Positions 17,621-26,343 are shown, numbered from the stretch's first letter. The stretch: 64,000 bases of DNA from Nesterenkonia muleiensis (GCF_003600155.1 NZ_QWLD01000016.1:1-64000); one strand, 5' to 3'. Translations and numbers: made by a program. The notes: generated from the letters alone by a model not told the origin.

Positions 17621-18882
17621 CGCGGCTCTCCTGTCTGTCCACTGTGTTCAGCCAGGTGCCAGACCGCCTGTTCCAGTGCGTCCAGGGTGTAGGCGACGTC
17701 GTCGACGGTGATGGATTCGTCCGGGTGATGGCTGATGCCGTCGTGGCAGCGGGTGAACAGCATGCCCACAGGTGCGATCTCGGCGACTGCCATCGCATCG
17801 TGCCCGGCCCGGGAGAACAGCGGCATCGGCTCTGGGTCTCCGGTGGCGCGTATGCCGGCGGCGACGGCATTCATCAGCTGGCCGTCGGCGAAGACGGTGG
17901 GCGCAGAGTGGATCTCCTCGACTTCAAAGCTCAGGCTCCGCTGGGTGCAGGAGGCGGCAAGAGCGGCTTCGATCGCGTCCCATGCCTGGTCCCTGAGCAC
18001 ATCGGTCTCAGCCCGGACGTCCAAGGAGAAATCGGCGCGGCCGGGTACCACGTTGACCGCACCTGGGTGCGCGTTCATCTGTCCGACAGTGGCGACCGCC
18101 TGCCTCTCCCTGCCGATCCTCTCGATGTCCAGAACCGCTTGGCTGGCACCGACCAGGGCGTCCTGACGCCGCTCATACGGCGTCCCGCCGGCATGCCTGG
18201 CCTCACCATGGACAGTGATGTGGAAGCGCCTGGCACCGGCGATGGAGGTCACCACCCCCAGCGCTCGGCCAGCGGCCTCCAGATAGGGGCCCTGCTCGAT
18301 ATGGGCCTCCAGGTAGCCGACCAGCTGCTCAGGCCTGCGCGCGGCCTCGCCGATCCGGGCCGGGTCCAGACCGAAGTCTCTGAACGCCTGCTCCATGCTG
18401 ATACCGTCGCTGTCGGTGAGGGCTAACCAGTCCGGGTCCCAGCTGCCGGCCAGGGCCCGGGAGCCGAGCAGGGTGGCGCCGAACCGGGTTCCTTCCTCAT
18501 CCGCGAAGGCCGCGACCTCCAGTGCGAAGGGCAGCTTCGCCGCATGCGGTCCCAGGCGATCGGCGATCTCGATGCCGGCGAGCACCCCGAGGATGCCGTC
18601 ATAGCGGCCGGCGTGCGGCACGGTGTCCAGGTGGGAGGCGATCAGCAGGCCAGGCAGCCCGGGCTCCCGTCCCTCGATCCGCAGGCACTGATTTCCTGCG
18701 GCGTCCTGCCACACCCAGTAGGAAGTGGCGGCCCGTCGACCGGCCTGTTCCATCCATTGGGCGGCCAGGTCATTGTGCCGCCGGTGCTCCTCGGTCAGGT
18801 AGGCACGCAGGATCCCGTCCTCCAGGGCGGAGACGGCCGCGAGTTCGTCGCAGCGGTGCATGATGCGTTCGGCCGCGGTCAT
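17617..18882 (-). CDS. allC: Allantoate amidohydrolase (M20 family)
   Basis: This 421-aa metal-dependent amidohydrolase converts allantoate to ureidoglycine, CO2 and ammonia. M20 motifs are ASHLDTVPHAGRYDG (metal His and Asp), FADEEGTRFG (catalytic Glu and metal Glu), YLEAHIEQGPYLE and ARHAGGTPYERRQDAL. The last matches allantoate amidohydrolases and carbamoylases rather than peptidases. It overlaps pucG upstream and rpiR downstream by four bases each. Ureidoglycine would pass to the pucG product. Confidence 0.88.
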   Translation of the reverse strand: MTAAERIMHRCDELAAVSALEDGILRAYLTEEHRRHNDLAAQWMEQAGRRAATSYWVWQDAAGNQCLRIEGREPGLPGLLIASHLDTVPHAGRYDGILGVLAGIEIADRLGPHAAKLPFALEVAAFADEEGTRFGATLLGSRALAGSWDPDWLALTDSDGISMEQAFRDFGLDPARIGEAARRPEQLVGYLEAHIEQGPYLEAAGRALGVVTSIAGARRFHITVHGEARHAGGTPYERRQDALVGASQAVLDIERIGRERQAVATVGQMNAHPGAVNVVPGRADFSLDVRAETDVLRDQAWDAIEAALAASCTQRSLSFEVEEIHSAPTVFADGQLMNAVAAGIRATGDPEPMPLFSRAGHDAMAVAEIAPVGMLFTRCHDGISHHPDESITVDDVAYTLDALEQAVWHLAEHSGQTGEPR

Positions 18883-20180
18883 CCGGTGGCCTCCGCTTCG
18901 GGGGTGATGACAGGCTCAGACCGGCCCAGACGGTCCCCGGCACCGGAACTGTACTGCTCTGCTGCTGCGCCCACGCCTCCTCCGGCGGTGACCTGCGCCC
19001 CGCTGCGGCGGAGCACCTGCTCCAGTGCGGCAAGAGTCAGCATCACCGCGTCCTTCCTGGCGTTGTAGCCCATGGTGCCGATGCGCCACACCACCCCGTG
19101 CAGGGGTCCGAAGCTGGTGCCGATCTCAATGCCGTAGTCCTCCAGCAGTCCGGTGCGCACTGCTTCGCCGTCGACACCGTCGGGGATGTGCACGGCCACC
19201 ACGTTGTTCATCCGGTGGCTCTGGTCGCCGAAGATTCTCAGCCCGAGGCCGGTGAGCCCAGCAGCCATGGCCGCACCGTGCAGCCGGTGGCGCGCCACCG
19301 CGTTGTCTATTCCCTCTGCCAGCAGCAGGCGGGCGCATTCGCGGGCGCCGTAGAGCATGGAAGTGGCCTCGGTGTGATGGTTCAGCCGCTGCGGTCCCCA
19401 GTAGTCCAGAATCATCGCCACATCGAAGTAGTTGGAACTGATCCGCCGTCCCTGGGGTGTGCTGCCGTCGTCGATCCCGGCCTCCACGTGGCGGCGGGAG
19501 CGGATAACCTCCACAGCACGGTCGCTCAGGGTGATCGGTGCCGAGCCGGAGGGTCCGCCCAGGCATTTCTGCAGCCCGGCGGTGGCGGCGTCGACCTTCC
19601 AGCTGTCGGCGTGGAAGGGGTTTCCGCCCAGTGAGGCGGTGGCATCGGTGTAGAACAGCGTCCCATGCTTCTCACACAGCTCGCCGACCCCGTCCAGGGG
19701 TTGGTTCATGGTGGTGGAGGTGTCGCCCTGGACCAGGGCCAGGACCTTGGGCTTCTCATTCCTCAGTGCCCGGTCGATCTCTGCCAGGGTGAAGACCTGC
19801 CCCCACTGCTTTTCGAGCACGACGACCTCGGCTCCGACTCGTTCAGCGATCTCCTTCAGCAGGTGGCCGAACCGTCCGAAGATGGGTACCAGCACTTTCT
19901 CGCCGGGCTCGACCAGGGAGACGATGGCAGCTTCGATTCCGGCCCGCGAGGTGCCGTCGATCAACAGCGTGGCCTCGTTCGAGGTCGCGAAGACTCCGCG
20001 GTAGAGCTCCATGACCTCGTTCATATAACCGGTCATGGCCGGGTCATACTGACCGATCAGCGGGGCGGACATGGCCCGCAGCACCCGCGGGTCGGCATTG
20101 ACCGGCCCGGGGCCCATCAGCAGCCGCTGCGGCGGGTGGATCTGGGGGTAGTCCGATGCGGAGAGATTCATAGCCTCCAT
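18879..20180 (-). CDS. pucG: (S)-ureidoglycine-glyoxylate aminotransferase (PucG-like, class V)
   Basis: This 433-aa PLP enzyme probably transfers the amino group of ureidoglycine to glyoxylate. It has LLMGPGPVNADPRVLRAM, PLIGQYDPAMTGYMNEV, the PLP Lys in AGLQKCLGGPSGS and the NHHTEATSMLYGARE stretch seen in PucG and alanine-glyoxylate aminotransferases. It is the first gene of the ureide operon. Starts at 20180 or 20171 are possible; GGAGG lies only two bases before the latter. The C-terminal tail SEPVITPEAEATG is extra and resembles the repeat-encoded segment in xdh. Confidence 0.85.
   Translation of the reverse strand: MEAMNLSASDYPQIHPPQRLLMGPGPVNADPRVLRAMSAPLIGQYDPAMTGYMNEVMELYRGVFATSNEATLLIDGTSRAGIEAAIVSLVEPGEKVLVPIFGRFGHLLKEIAERVGAEVVVLEKQWGQVFTLAEIDRALRNEKPKVLALVQGDTSTTMNQPLDGVGELCEKHGTLFYTDATASLGGNPFHADSWKVDAATAGLQKCLGGPSGSAPITLSDRAVEVIRSRRHVEAGIDDGSTPQGRRISSNYFDVAMILDYWGPQRLNHHTEATSMLYGARECARLLLAEGIDNAVARHRLHGAAMAAGLTGLGLRIFGDQSHRMNNVVAVHIPDGVDGEAVRTGLLEDYGIEIGTSFGPLHGVVWRIGTMGYNARKDAVMLTLAALEQVLRRSGAQVTAGGGVGAAAEQYSSGAGDRLGRSEPVITPEAEATG
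18883..18917 (-). repeat. Possible degenerate copy of the ORF-embedded repeat
   Basis: The last codons of pucG read CATCACCCCCGAAGC...CCACCGG. This resembles CATCACACCTGAAGC...CCGCCGG in the xdh repeat and encodes VITPEAEATG against [11 protein letters not shown]. The match is short and the rest of the element is poorly conserved, so this is tentative. Confidence 0.25.
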
Positions 20181-20185
20181 CCTAG

Positions 20186-20201
20186 TGAAACGTATGTTTC
20201 A
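20186..20201. promoter_or_regulatory. Purine-region palindrome, copy 3 (best arms)
   Basis: TGAAACGTATGTTTCA has perfect 6-bp arms around GTAT. It lies five bases before the pucG ATG at 20180, so bound protein would block the promoter or the start of a leaderless message. It matches the sites flanking the deaminase/xdhC promoter at 8880 and 8989. Confidence 0.65.
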
Positions 20202-20233
20202 TCAAAGAAACACGCTGGCATTCTTCACCCGGC

Positions 20234-20974
20234 TCAGGCCACCGGGTTTGCCACCGGGGGCCACCCCTTCCATTCCTTGGCTGGGTTGACCGGCTGGAAG
20301 GCCTGGGCCTTCGACGTCTTCATACCTGACCCGACCAGCGTCTCTGCCAATCGCACAGCGGCGGGAACTCCGTCGATCACGGGAATGCCGAGCCGGTGGC
20401 TGAGCTCGGCGTCGAGTCCGGCGAAACCGGCACAGCCCAGCACTATCGCCTCTGCACCGCGCGTGATGAGTTCACGGGCGCGGGTCTCCAGGGCGGCCGC
20501 GACCTCTGCGATGTCGGCATGAATGGAGGAGACCGCGATCTCACTGGCCTCGACCCCTATGCATCGTGTGTGCAACCCCGCGTTGCGCAGGCTCTCCCAG
20601 ATCACCGGGACTGTGCTGCTGAGCGTGGTGACCACCCCATAGCGGTGAGCCACGAGATTGGCGAACATGGGTCCGGCCTCGGTGATGTCCACGACGGGCA
20701 CGGCCCAGCGCTGGCGCAGTCCCTCCCTGCCGTGTTCTCCGAACCCGGCCAGCACCACAGCGTCGAAGGGCTCTTGGTGCTCCTCGAGCGCAGCGAACAT
20801 CGCAGCCGCAGAGATGAAGCTCTCGTAGTAGCCCTCGGCCGACTCCGGCCCGAAGGGCGGGGTCAGTGCGACAATCTCGGTATGCGGCCCGGCCGCCGCG
20901 GCGGCAATCGCCCTCAGCGCCTCAGTGAGCGTGGAGTTGGTGTTGCAGTTGAGGATAATGATGTTCACCGGCAT
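20234..20974 (-). CDS. Asp/Glu/hydantoin racemase superfamily protein, one catalytic Cys replaced
   Basis: This 246-aa protein has the superfamily hallmarks: ILNCNTNSTLTEAL at the N-terminus (usual NPNT), TPPFGPESAEGYYES, and the second catalytic Cys in IVLGCAGFAGL. The nearest function is hydantoin/allantoin racemase. The first catalytic Cys, normally in ACFGDPG, is Gly here (LAGFGEHG), as in one-cysteine members such as arylmalonate decarboxylase. Racemisation by two cysteines therefore looks unlikely. The ATG at 20974 overlaps the stop of the upstream gene by one base. It ends the ABC-transporter operon. Confidence 0.72.
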   Translation of the reverse strand: MPVNIIILNCNTNSTLTEALRAIAAAAAGPHTEIVALTPPFGPESAEGYYESFISAAAMFAALEEHQEPFDAVVLAGFGEHGREGLRQRWAVPVVDITEAGPMFANLVAHRYGVVTTLSSTVPVIWESLRNAGLHTRCIGVEASEIAVSSIHADIAEVAAALETRARELITRGAEAIVLGCAGFAGLDAELSHRLGIPVIDGVPAAVRLAETLVGSGMKTSKAQAFQPVNPAKEWKGWPPVANPVA

Positions 20975-21867
20975 CAGCCTTCCCATGCGAAGGAGGCGAT
21001 GAGCTTCTCGGGCTGGACCGGTCTCTCCAGGAGCCCGCCCTGGACGATGCCCAACTGCCATCTCAGGTACGACGACCTGGTCAGCTGAGTCCCGTTCCAC
21101 ATGCCGGCTCGGCGCATCGCCTCGGTGTGGCTGGTGAGCTCTTCGGCCGAGAATGCCGGGTACCACGGGGCGATCTGTGGAACGTAGACGGAGGCTGGAT
21201 TCTCGTTCATGAACGTCATCGCTTGGTTCAACGCATGATTGAAGCGGCGAATGGCAGACTCCTTGGCCAGCAACGTCCGGGGAGTTGTGTAATAGACGCT
21301 CCAGGGGATGTCACCTCCGTCTGTCAGGAGGTCCCCAGCGAGGTGATGGCCCTGTGCGTGAAACCGCAGGGCGTGGATTCGCTCAGTCATCAGGGCATCT
21401 CCCACACCACCGGCGTAGAGCTCAGTCATCATGGCACCGGTGAGGTCATGGGCGATGCGGGAGTCTCCAGGCTCCGCACCTTGTTCTTTGAGGTACATCT
21501 CGAGAAACATGGTCAGGCTTGCACCGCCTCGCCCGGGGACCAGCACGCTGCGACCGGCCAGGCCACGCTCCCACGCGTCGCTGAGCGGTTCGCGTGAGAC
21601 GACGCAGAAGCCGGCCCGGTGGCACAGCTGTCCGGTCACCACAAAGTCTTTGCCCTTGCCCAGGAACATCGAGGGCACCCAAATGCCACCAAGAGCCAGG
21701 TCCCAGTCTCCGCTCTCGATACCCGGCAGCACAGCTTCCCAGTCATGGGGGACGACCGTTTCGACGTCAAGATTCTCGGCTTCAAAGTAGCCGAACTCTC
21801 TGGCCACAAACTCAGGCATGTACCCTGGGGCTCGGCCCGTGGCGGTCACACGTATGGTGTCTGTCAT
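20974..21867 (-). CDS. NMT1/THI5-like protein lacking a signal peptide
   Basis: This 297-aa protein resembles NMT1/SsuA-type binding proteins (VTATGRAPGYMPEFVAREFGYFEAENLDVE, then WDLALGGIWVPSMF, GRSVLVPGRGGASLTMFLEMYL). It starts directly with the mature domain: no hydrophobic leader or lipobox lies between the ATG at 21867, which follows AAGGACGGG, and the fold. A longer frame to 21963 has no leader either. It sits between an ABC ATPase and the racemase-like gene, though that transporter already has its own lipoprotein. It may be a cytoplasmic ligand sensor or enzyme; its function is unknown. Confidence 0.7.
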   Translation of the reverse strand: MTDTIRVTATGRAPGYMPEFVAREFGYFEAENLDVETVVPHDWEAVLPGIESGDWDLALGGIWVPSMFLGKGKDFVVTGQLCHRAGFCVVSREPLSDAWERGLAGRSVLVPGRGGASLTMFLEMYLKEQGAEPGDSRIAHDLTGAMMTELYAGGVGDALMTERIHALRFHAQGHHLAGDLLTDGGDIPWSVYYTTPRTLLAKESAIRRFNHALNQAMTFMNENPASVYVPQIAPWYPAFSAEELTSHTEAMRRAGMWNGTQLTRSSYLRWQLGIVQGGLLERPVQPEKLIASFAWEG

Positions 21868-21892
21868 GTCCCGTCCTTTCAGACAGTGGAGA

Positions 21893-23005
21893 TTACGCGG
21901 TGACGGGGAGCTCGGTGCGCTCCCCCGTGACAGAGTCGAAGAACGACGAGCTGGACATGTCAATGTCCAGACTCACCCGCTCGGCCGGTGAAGGTGTCAT
22001 GTCATTAGGCACCCGCGCATAGGTCCGGGAGTCCGCGTGACCATCGAGAGTGATCGCCACGATAGATTCTGGCCCTGTACGTTCAACCGTTTCCACAGTG
22101 CCCGGCATGATCCCCGCACCGGACGGCACAATGCGGACGTTCTCCGGCCTAAAGCCCACCACAGTGCCGTCCCCGTATGAACGGCGCAGACTCTGCCGCC
22201 ACTGCTGGTCACCACTGCTGAGATCCACCAGGTTCATCGGCGGGGATCCAACGAATCGCGCGACGGTGGTATTCGCGGGGCGGTCATAGATGTCGTCTGG
22301 GGTGCCGATCTGCTGAATCTTTCCGCCGTCCATCACGATGATCTTGGTCGCCATCGTCATGGCTTCGATCTGATCGTGGGTGACATAGACGAAGGTCTTC
22401 CCCACCTCCCGGTGCAGGGCTGCGATGTCCGTGCGCATCTGGATGCGCAGTTTGGCGTCCAGATTGGAGAGCGGCTCATCCAGAAGATAGAGCGATGGGT
22501 CCCGCACAAGGGAGCGCGCCAAGGCCACACGCTGCCTTTGGCCACCTGACAGCGCCCCAGGGCGACGATCCAGGTATGCCGTGAGGCCCAGCTGTTCAGC
22601 CAGCCCGTTGACCTGAGACCTCACGCGTTCATCCCTCATCAGGCGCGCCCTGATGAGCGTGCTCAGTATCGGCAGATGCTGCCATCCGCTCATCCGGTCC
22701 ATCAGCAGGGGGAACGCAATGTTCTGGCGGACTGTCATCTGGGGATACAGCGCATAGGACTGGAAGACGAAGGCGATGTCTCGTTTGCGCACGTCGGCGT
22801 GATTGACCGGGACGTCGTCGAACAGAAGTGTCCCCGAGGTGATGTCCGTCAGGCCAGCGATCATCCTGAGCAGCGTGGACTTGCCGCAACCCGATGGCCC
22901 CAGCAGCACAAGGAATTCGCCGTCGGCAATGTCTGCGTCGAACGGATCCAGCACCTGGGTGTCGCCGAAGGACTTGGAGATTCCGTCGAAAGTAATACGA
23001 GGCAT
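21893..23005 (-). CDS. ABC transporter ATP-binding protein (MalK/UgpC type)
   Basis: This 370-aa ATPase of a carbohydrate-type importer has Walker [10 protein letters not shown] (about residue 37), signature ALSGGQRQR, Walker B LYLLDEPLSNLDAK and switch YVTHDQIEAM. The C-terminal about 130 residues form the OB/TOBE regulatory domain (VGFRPENVRIV). Such domains often receive regulatory input in this family. It follows the two permeases after a four-base gap. Codon choice is slightly less GC-rich here than in the ureide operon. Confidence 0.9.
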   Translation of the reverse strand: MPRITFDGISKSFGDTQVLDPFDADIADGEFLVLLGPSGCGKSTLLRMIAGLTDITSGTLLFDDVPVNHADVRKRDIAFVFQSYALYPQMTVRQNIAFPLLMDRMSGWQHLPILSTLIRARLMRDERVRSQVNGLAEQLGLTAYLDRRPGALSGGQRQRVALARSLVRDPSLYLLDEPLSNLDAKLRIQMRTDIAALHREVGKTFVYVTHDQIEAMTMATKIIVMDGGKIQQIGTPDDIYDRPANTTVARFVGSPPMNLVDLSSGDQQWRQSLRRSYGDGTVVGFRPENVRIVPSGAGIMPGTVETVERTGPESIVAITLDGHADSRTYARVPNDMTPSPAERVSLDIDMSSSSFFDSVTGERTELPVTA

Positions 23006-23009
23006 GGTG

Positions 23010-23858
23010 TTATCCCTTCACCGCTCCGGCGGTGAGACCGGAGACGATATGACGTTGGACGAACAGGAAGAATGCAACGGCCGGGGCTGCGAACATCACG
23101 GACACTGCCATCACTGCGGGCATTGAGACACCCGGTTGGGAAACCAGGACAGACAGGCCCACAGACGCCGGCCACTCTGCCCGGTCGGTGATGAACGTGG
23201 TGGCGTACATCAGTTCTCCCCATCCGGCGAAGAAGGCGAGGACTGCTGCAGCGGCGATGCTGGGCAGGATGAGCGGCAAGATCACTACGGTCAGTGTGGA
23301 CAGCGGAGGGCTGTTGTCCACCCGAGCGGCCTCCTCCAACTCGTAGGGGATGCCGTCAATGGCTGCTTTGATGATGAAGGTGGAGATAGGCAGCGAGAAG
23401 GCAGCATTGACCAGCACAAGACCCCAGAGATTGTTGACCAGGCCGAGGCCCAGGAAGAGGGTGTAGATCGGGATCAGGAAGACACCCTGCGGCACCATCT
23501 GGGTGCTGAACAACAGAAAGGCTGCCGCACCGCGGCCATGGAACTTGTAACGGCTGAGTGCGTAGGCGCACAGCACGCTCAGCAGGATCGTCAGGACTGT
23601 GGTGCCGATCGCGATGAAGGCGGAGTTGGTCAGCATGGACACCACCGGCACGCCGTCGAGATCCCTGCTGAGCTCTGACCAGTTGGTGAATTGGAGCCAC
23701 AGGCTCTGCGGCTCGGTGAACAACTGCTGCCGGCTGCTTAGGGCAGTGTTGATCATCCAGTACGTGGGAAACCCCATAAGAAGGACTAACAGTGCTGCTG
23801 AGAGATAGACAAGGCGCGGCCTGCGGCTGCGACGTCGGTGAGGTGCCGTAGTACTCAT
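23010..23858 (-). CDS. ABC transporter permease (MalG/UgpE type)
   Basis: This 282-aa permease has about six membrane segments and a basic N-terminus. The EAA coupling loop reads EEAARVDNSPPLSTLTVVILPL. The ATG at 23858 overlaps the stop of the partner permease (ATGA); a longer frame to 24059 has no motif. It pairs with the MalF-type permease. The substrate class is carbohydrate or another small polar solute, with ureides suggested by the neighbours. Confidence 0.9.
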   Translation of the reverse strand: MSTTAPHRRRSRRPRLVYLSAALLVLLMGFPTYWMINTALSSRQQLFTEPQSLWLQFTNWSELSRDLDGVPVVSMLTNSAFIAIGTTVLTILLSVLCAYALSRYKFHGRGAAAFLLFSTQMVPQGVFLIPIYTLFLGLGLVNNLWGLVLVNAAFSLPISTFIIKAAIDGIPYELEEAARVDNSPPLSTLTVVILPLILPSIAAAAVLAFFAGWGELMYATTFITDRAEWPASVGLSVLVSQPGVSMPAVMAVSVMFAAPAVAFFLFVQRHIVSGLTAGAVKG

Positions 23859-24799
23859 CGTGTGTTCTTCTTCTCTTCTCGTCGTTCCAGCAGGAGGTAG
23901 GCCAGAGTGAAGACGATCGCGATCGTGATGCCGATGATGGCGTAGGTCGCTCCCATGCCCAGCTGCTGGTACTCGAAGGCCTGCCGCTGAATCGCGATGA
24001 CCAAGGTGTTCGTGGAGTTGACCGGCCCGCCCTGGGTCAGCACCGCGATGATGTCCCATTTACGAAGCGCCTCAATGACTTGCAGGATGGCCAACAGGCG
24101 AACCGTCGGGAGAATGTGTGGCCAGATCACCCACTGGAATGTGCCCAATCTGGGTGCCCCGTCGATGCGGGAGGCTTCGGCCGTTTCTTGCGGAACAGAT
24201 TTCAGCGCAGCCAGCGTGACGAGCATGACGAAAGGCACTGCCTGCCAGGCGGTCACCGCAATGACAGCAACCATCGCCCAGGGCTCCGAGGTGAGCCAGG
24301 CGATGCCGTCTTGGCCAAGCGCCTCGAGCCCACGGTTGATGACACCCCGGGACTGACTGAACATCCAGAGCCAGATCAGCGCGGCGGCCACGCTCGGGAT
24401 GGCCCAAGGAGTGGCCAGAATAGCCTTGACCACCGAGTTCCCGGCGAACTTCATATTGACCACTACTGCCGCCAGTACCCCGATGACCAGGGCGATCACT
24501 GTGGTGCCCACCGTGTAGACCATCGTGTTCAACAACACGCGCGGAAGCGCGGACCCCGACAAGGCTGTTGCGTAGTTCTGCAGTCCAACGAACTCCCCGG
24601 CTGAAGGATTCGTCAGACGCGCATCGGTCAGACTGATCCACACCTGTTCGATCAGTGGCCAGATGATCATTACGCCGAGGAATATGAACGGGCCAGCCAG
24701 CAGCATGACGGGCGTCATGCCGTTGCGCGCCGACCGCACGAGCCGCAGTCGGAGTGGTTCCTTGGCATCGGCTCGTGCGGTCATCGTCTTTGTGCTCAT
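23855..24799 (-). CDS. ABC transporter permease (MalF/UgpA type)
   Basis: This 314-aa permease has a Lys/Arg-rich N-terminal tail, about six membrane segments and the EAA motif AEASRIDGAPRLGTFQWVIWP. It follows the binding protein gene after five bases and overlaps the MalG-type gene by four. The sequence NSTNTLVIAIQRQAFEYQQLGMG near the end is typical of UgpA-like permeases. Confidence 0.9.
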   Translation of the reverse strand: MSTKTMTARADAKEPLRLRLVRSARNGMTPVMLLAGPFIFLGVMIIWPLIEQVWISLTDARLTNPSAGEFVGLQNYATALSGSALPRVLLNTMVYTVGTTVIALVIGVLAAVVVNMKFAGNSVVKAILATPWAIPSVAAALIWLWMFSQSRGVINRGLEALGQDGIAWLTSEPWAMVAVIAVTAWQAVPFVMLVTLAALKSVPQETAEASRIDGAPRLGTFQWVIWPHILPTVRLLAILQVIEALRKWDIIAVLTQGGPVNSTNTLVIAIQRQAFEYQQLGMGATYAIIGITIAIVFTLAYLLLERREEKKNTR

Positions 24800-24804
24800 G
24801 GCAG

Positions 24805-26073
24805 TCAGTCACCGCTTCCCACCAGGTTATCGACATCTCCTTGGGCTGCTGCCAAAGCCTCCTCGGCCGGAATATCATTGACGAGCACTTCCTGAACGTG
24901 ATCCATGATGAGGGTCATGATCTCCGTGGTCTGAAGTTCATGCCCGGGAATCAACGTGCTCTGAGTGTGCGAACCCACCTCAAGGAACCCTTCAGCCCAT
25001 GGATTCTCTGCGGCGAACTCCTCGGTTACCGGGACATCAGTGGCGAGTGGGTCAGCGCCGGAGGCTTCCCGCAGCATCTCTTGACCTTCCTCAGTCACGA
25101 GCCAACTGACAAACTCTTTGGCTTCCTCAACATGGGGGCTGTTGGCATTGACGACTACGTAGAGCTGCTGGTGGTAGCCGGGCTCCGGGGTCGGCTGGTC
25201 GGCGACATGAATGTCCTGAGGGTCCATGCCGCCCTCCAGCGACGCCACGAGTGCACCGCCGCCAATCTCGTCGACCATTCCCACCTGGCCCTGCGCGAAG
25301 GCGGCCCGGTTCGTGTGGAGATCCTCGTCAGAGAAGATTCCTGCATCGTAGAGATCTTTGACCACTTCGACGCCCTCGATGTTCTCGGGCGTGTCAACAG
25401 TGATGTTTCCGTCCTCGTCGGCCCAGGAGCCTCCGTGGCCGTAGGTCCAGATGTTGATGTGTTGGAGCCACCGCCCGTCATCGACCAATGGTGATGGATC
25501 ACCGAAGCCTTGAACCCCCAGTTCCTCTGTGAGGATATCGGCGCTTTCAATGAGTTCCTCGGGAGTGGTCGGCACCTCAACCCCTGCCTCATCCAGCAGA
25601 CCCGAGTTGTACAAAAGAGCGAATGGAGCACGCTGCCATGCCACGCCATAGCGTGTTCCGTCCTTGACGCCCCCCTCATTCGTGTTGTTGAGGTTGGCTC
25701 CTTCAACGGCATCTTCGAGGGGCTCGAGGAAGTCCGCGTCTACAAAACTCTCGAAGACGTTGTCCTGGATGAACATCACGTCCGGCCCTTCGCCAGCGCC
25801 GAGCTCCGTGGTCAGCGTCGTGGCAATATCGCCACTGGGATACTCAACCCGCTCCACGGAATGCTCACTGGCGTGATCGAATCCCGAGACCGCCTCCCAG
25901 AGGCCTTCGCCTCGGTTGGCGTCCAACCACTGCGAGTTCCCCAGAGTGAGCGTCACCCCCTCACCGTCTGCCTCTTCACCGCCTGTCCCGCATGCCGTGA
26001 GCAAGGCAAGTGAGCCGGTGAGTAGAGCTGCCGCGCTGAGGCGGTATGGAAATTCTCTTGCACTTCCCATCAT
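24805..26073 (-). CDS. Family 1 solute-binding lipoprotein
   Basis: This 422-aa extracellular binding protein has a signal peptide ending in the lipobox LLTAC at about residue 28, followed by a Gly/Glu linker. The mature protein follows the SBP_bac_1 pattern (VEYPSGDIATTLTTELGAGEGPDVMFIQDN; EEAKEFVSWLVTEEGQEML). It is the first gene of the operon running to the racemase-like gene. Its promoter region (26074-26357) is shared with the divergent GntR gene and contains GGTATAC motifs. The ligand is unknown. Confidence 0.9.
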   Translation of the reverse strand: MMGSAREFPYRLSAAALLTGSLALLTACGTGGEEADGEGVTLTLGNSQWLDANRGEGLWEAVSGFDHASEHSVERVEYPSGDIATTLTTELGAGEGPDVMFIQDNVFESFVDADFLEPLEDAVEGANLNNTNEGGVKDGTRYGVAWQRAPFALLYNSGLLDEAGVEVPTTPEELIESADILTEELGVQGFGDPSPLVDDGRWLQHINIWTYGHGGSWADEDGNITVDTPENIEGVEVVKDLYDAGIFSDEDLHTNRAAFAQGQVGMVDEIGGGALVASLEGGMDPQDIHVADQPTPEPGYHQQLYVVVNANSPHVEEAKEFVSWLVTEEGQEMLREASGADPLATDVPVTEEFAAENPWAEGFLEVGSHTQSTLIPGHELQTTEIMTLIMDHVQEVLVNDIPAEEALAAAQGDVDNLVGSGD

Positions 26074-26134
26074 GGGCCTTTCGTCAGTGTGCGAGTGGGT
26101 GGCCGATCAGTTGATACTGTGCATCGAACAACTG

Positions 26135-26148
26135 AACGGTATACAGTT
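26135..26148. promoter_or_regulatory. GGTATAC palindrome, site 1
   Basis: AACGGTATACAGTT fits the palindrome AACnGTATACnGTT. It lies 62 bases upstream of the solute-binding protein start on the minus strand. It shares AACGGTATACA exactly with site 2. The divergent gntR gene is the likely source of the binding protein. Confidence 0.55.
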
Positions 26149-26299
26149 TGCCCTTTCAATGTTTCGTCGATGTTGCAGAGCGTAAACGTCTCGTAAACAG
26201 ATAAACCCGCAAGTTTCCCGATATTGCAAGGAATTACTCAACTTATCGGTGAGATCATCACCGAGATGCGTTGACTTCTTCTGGTGACTCAAGCAGTTA

Positions 26300-26313
26300 A
26301 ACGGTATACATAA
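26300..26313. promoter_or_regulatory. GGTATAC motif, site 2
   Basis: AACGGTATACATAA shares 11 consecutive bases with site 1. It lies about 45 bases before the gntR start, suited to autoregulation. Confidence 0.5.
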
Positions 26314-26331
26314 GCGATCGCGCGTAAAATC

Positions 26332-26343
26332 GATATACCATTT
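26332..26343. promoter_or_regulatory. GGTATAY motif, site 3 (inverted)
   Basis: On the minus strand this reads AAATGGTATATC, a weaker version of the motif at 26135 and 26300. It lies 14 bases before the gntR start, just ahead of its Shine-Dalgarno. Confidence 0.35.

Noticed and set aside
20234-20974. Confident annotation as allantoin racemase
   Set aside because: The first catalytic cysteine is missing, so the name would claim an activity the sequence does not support.
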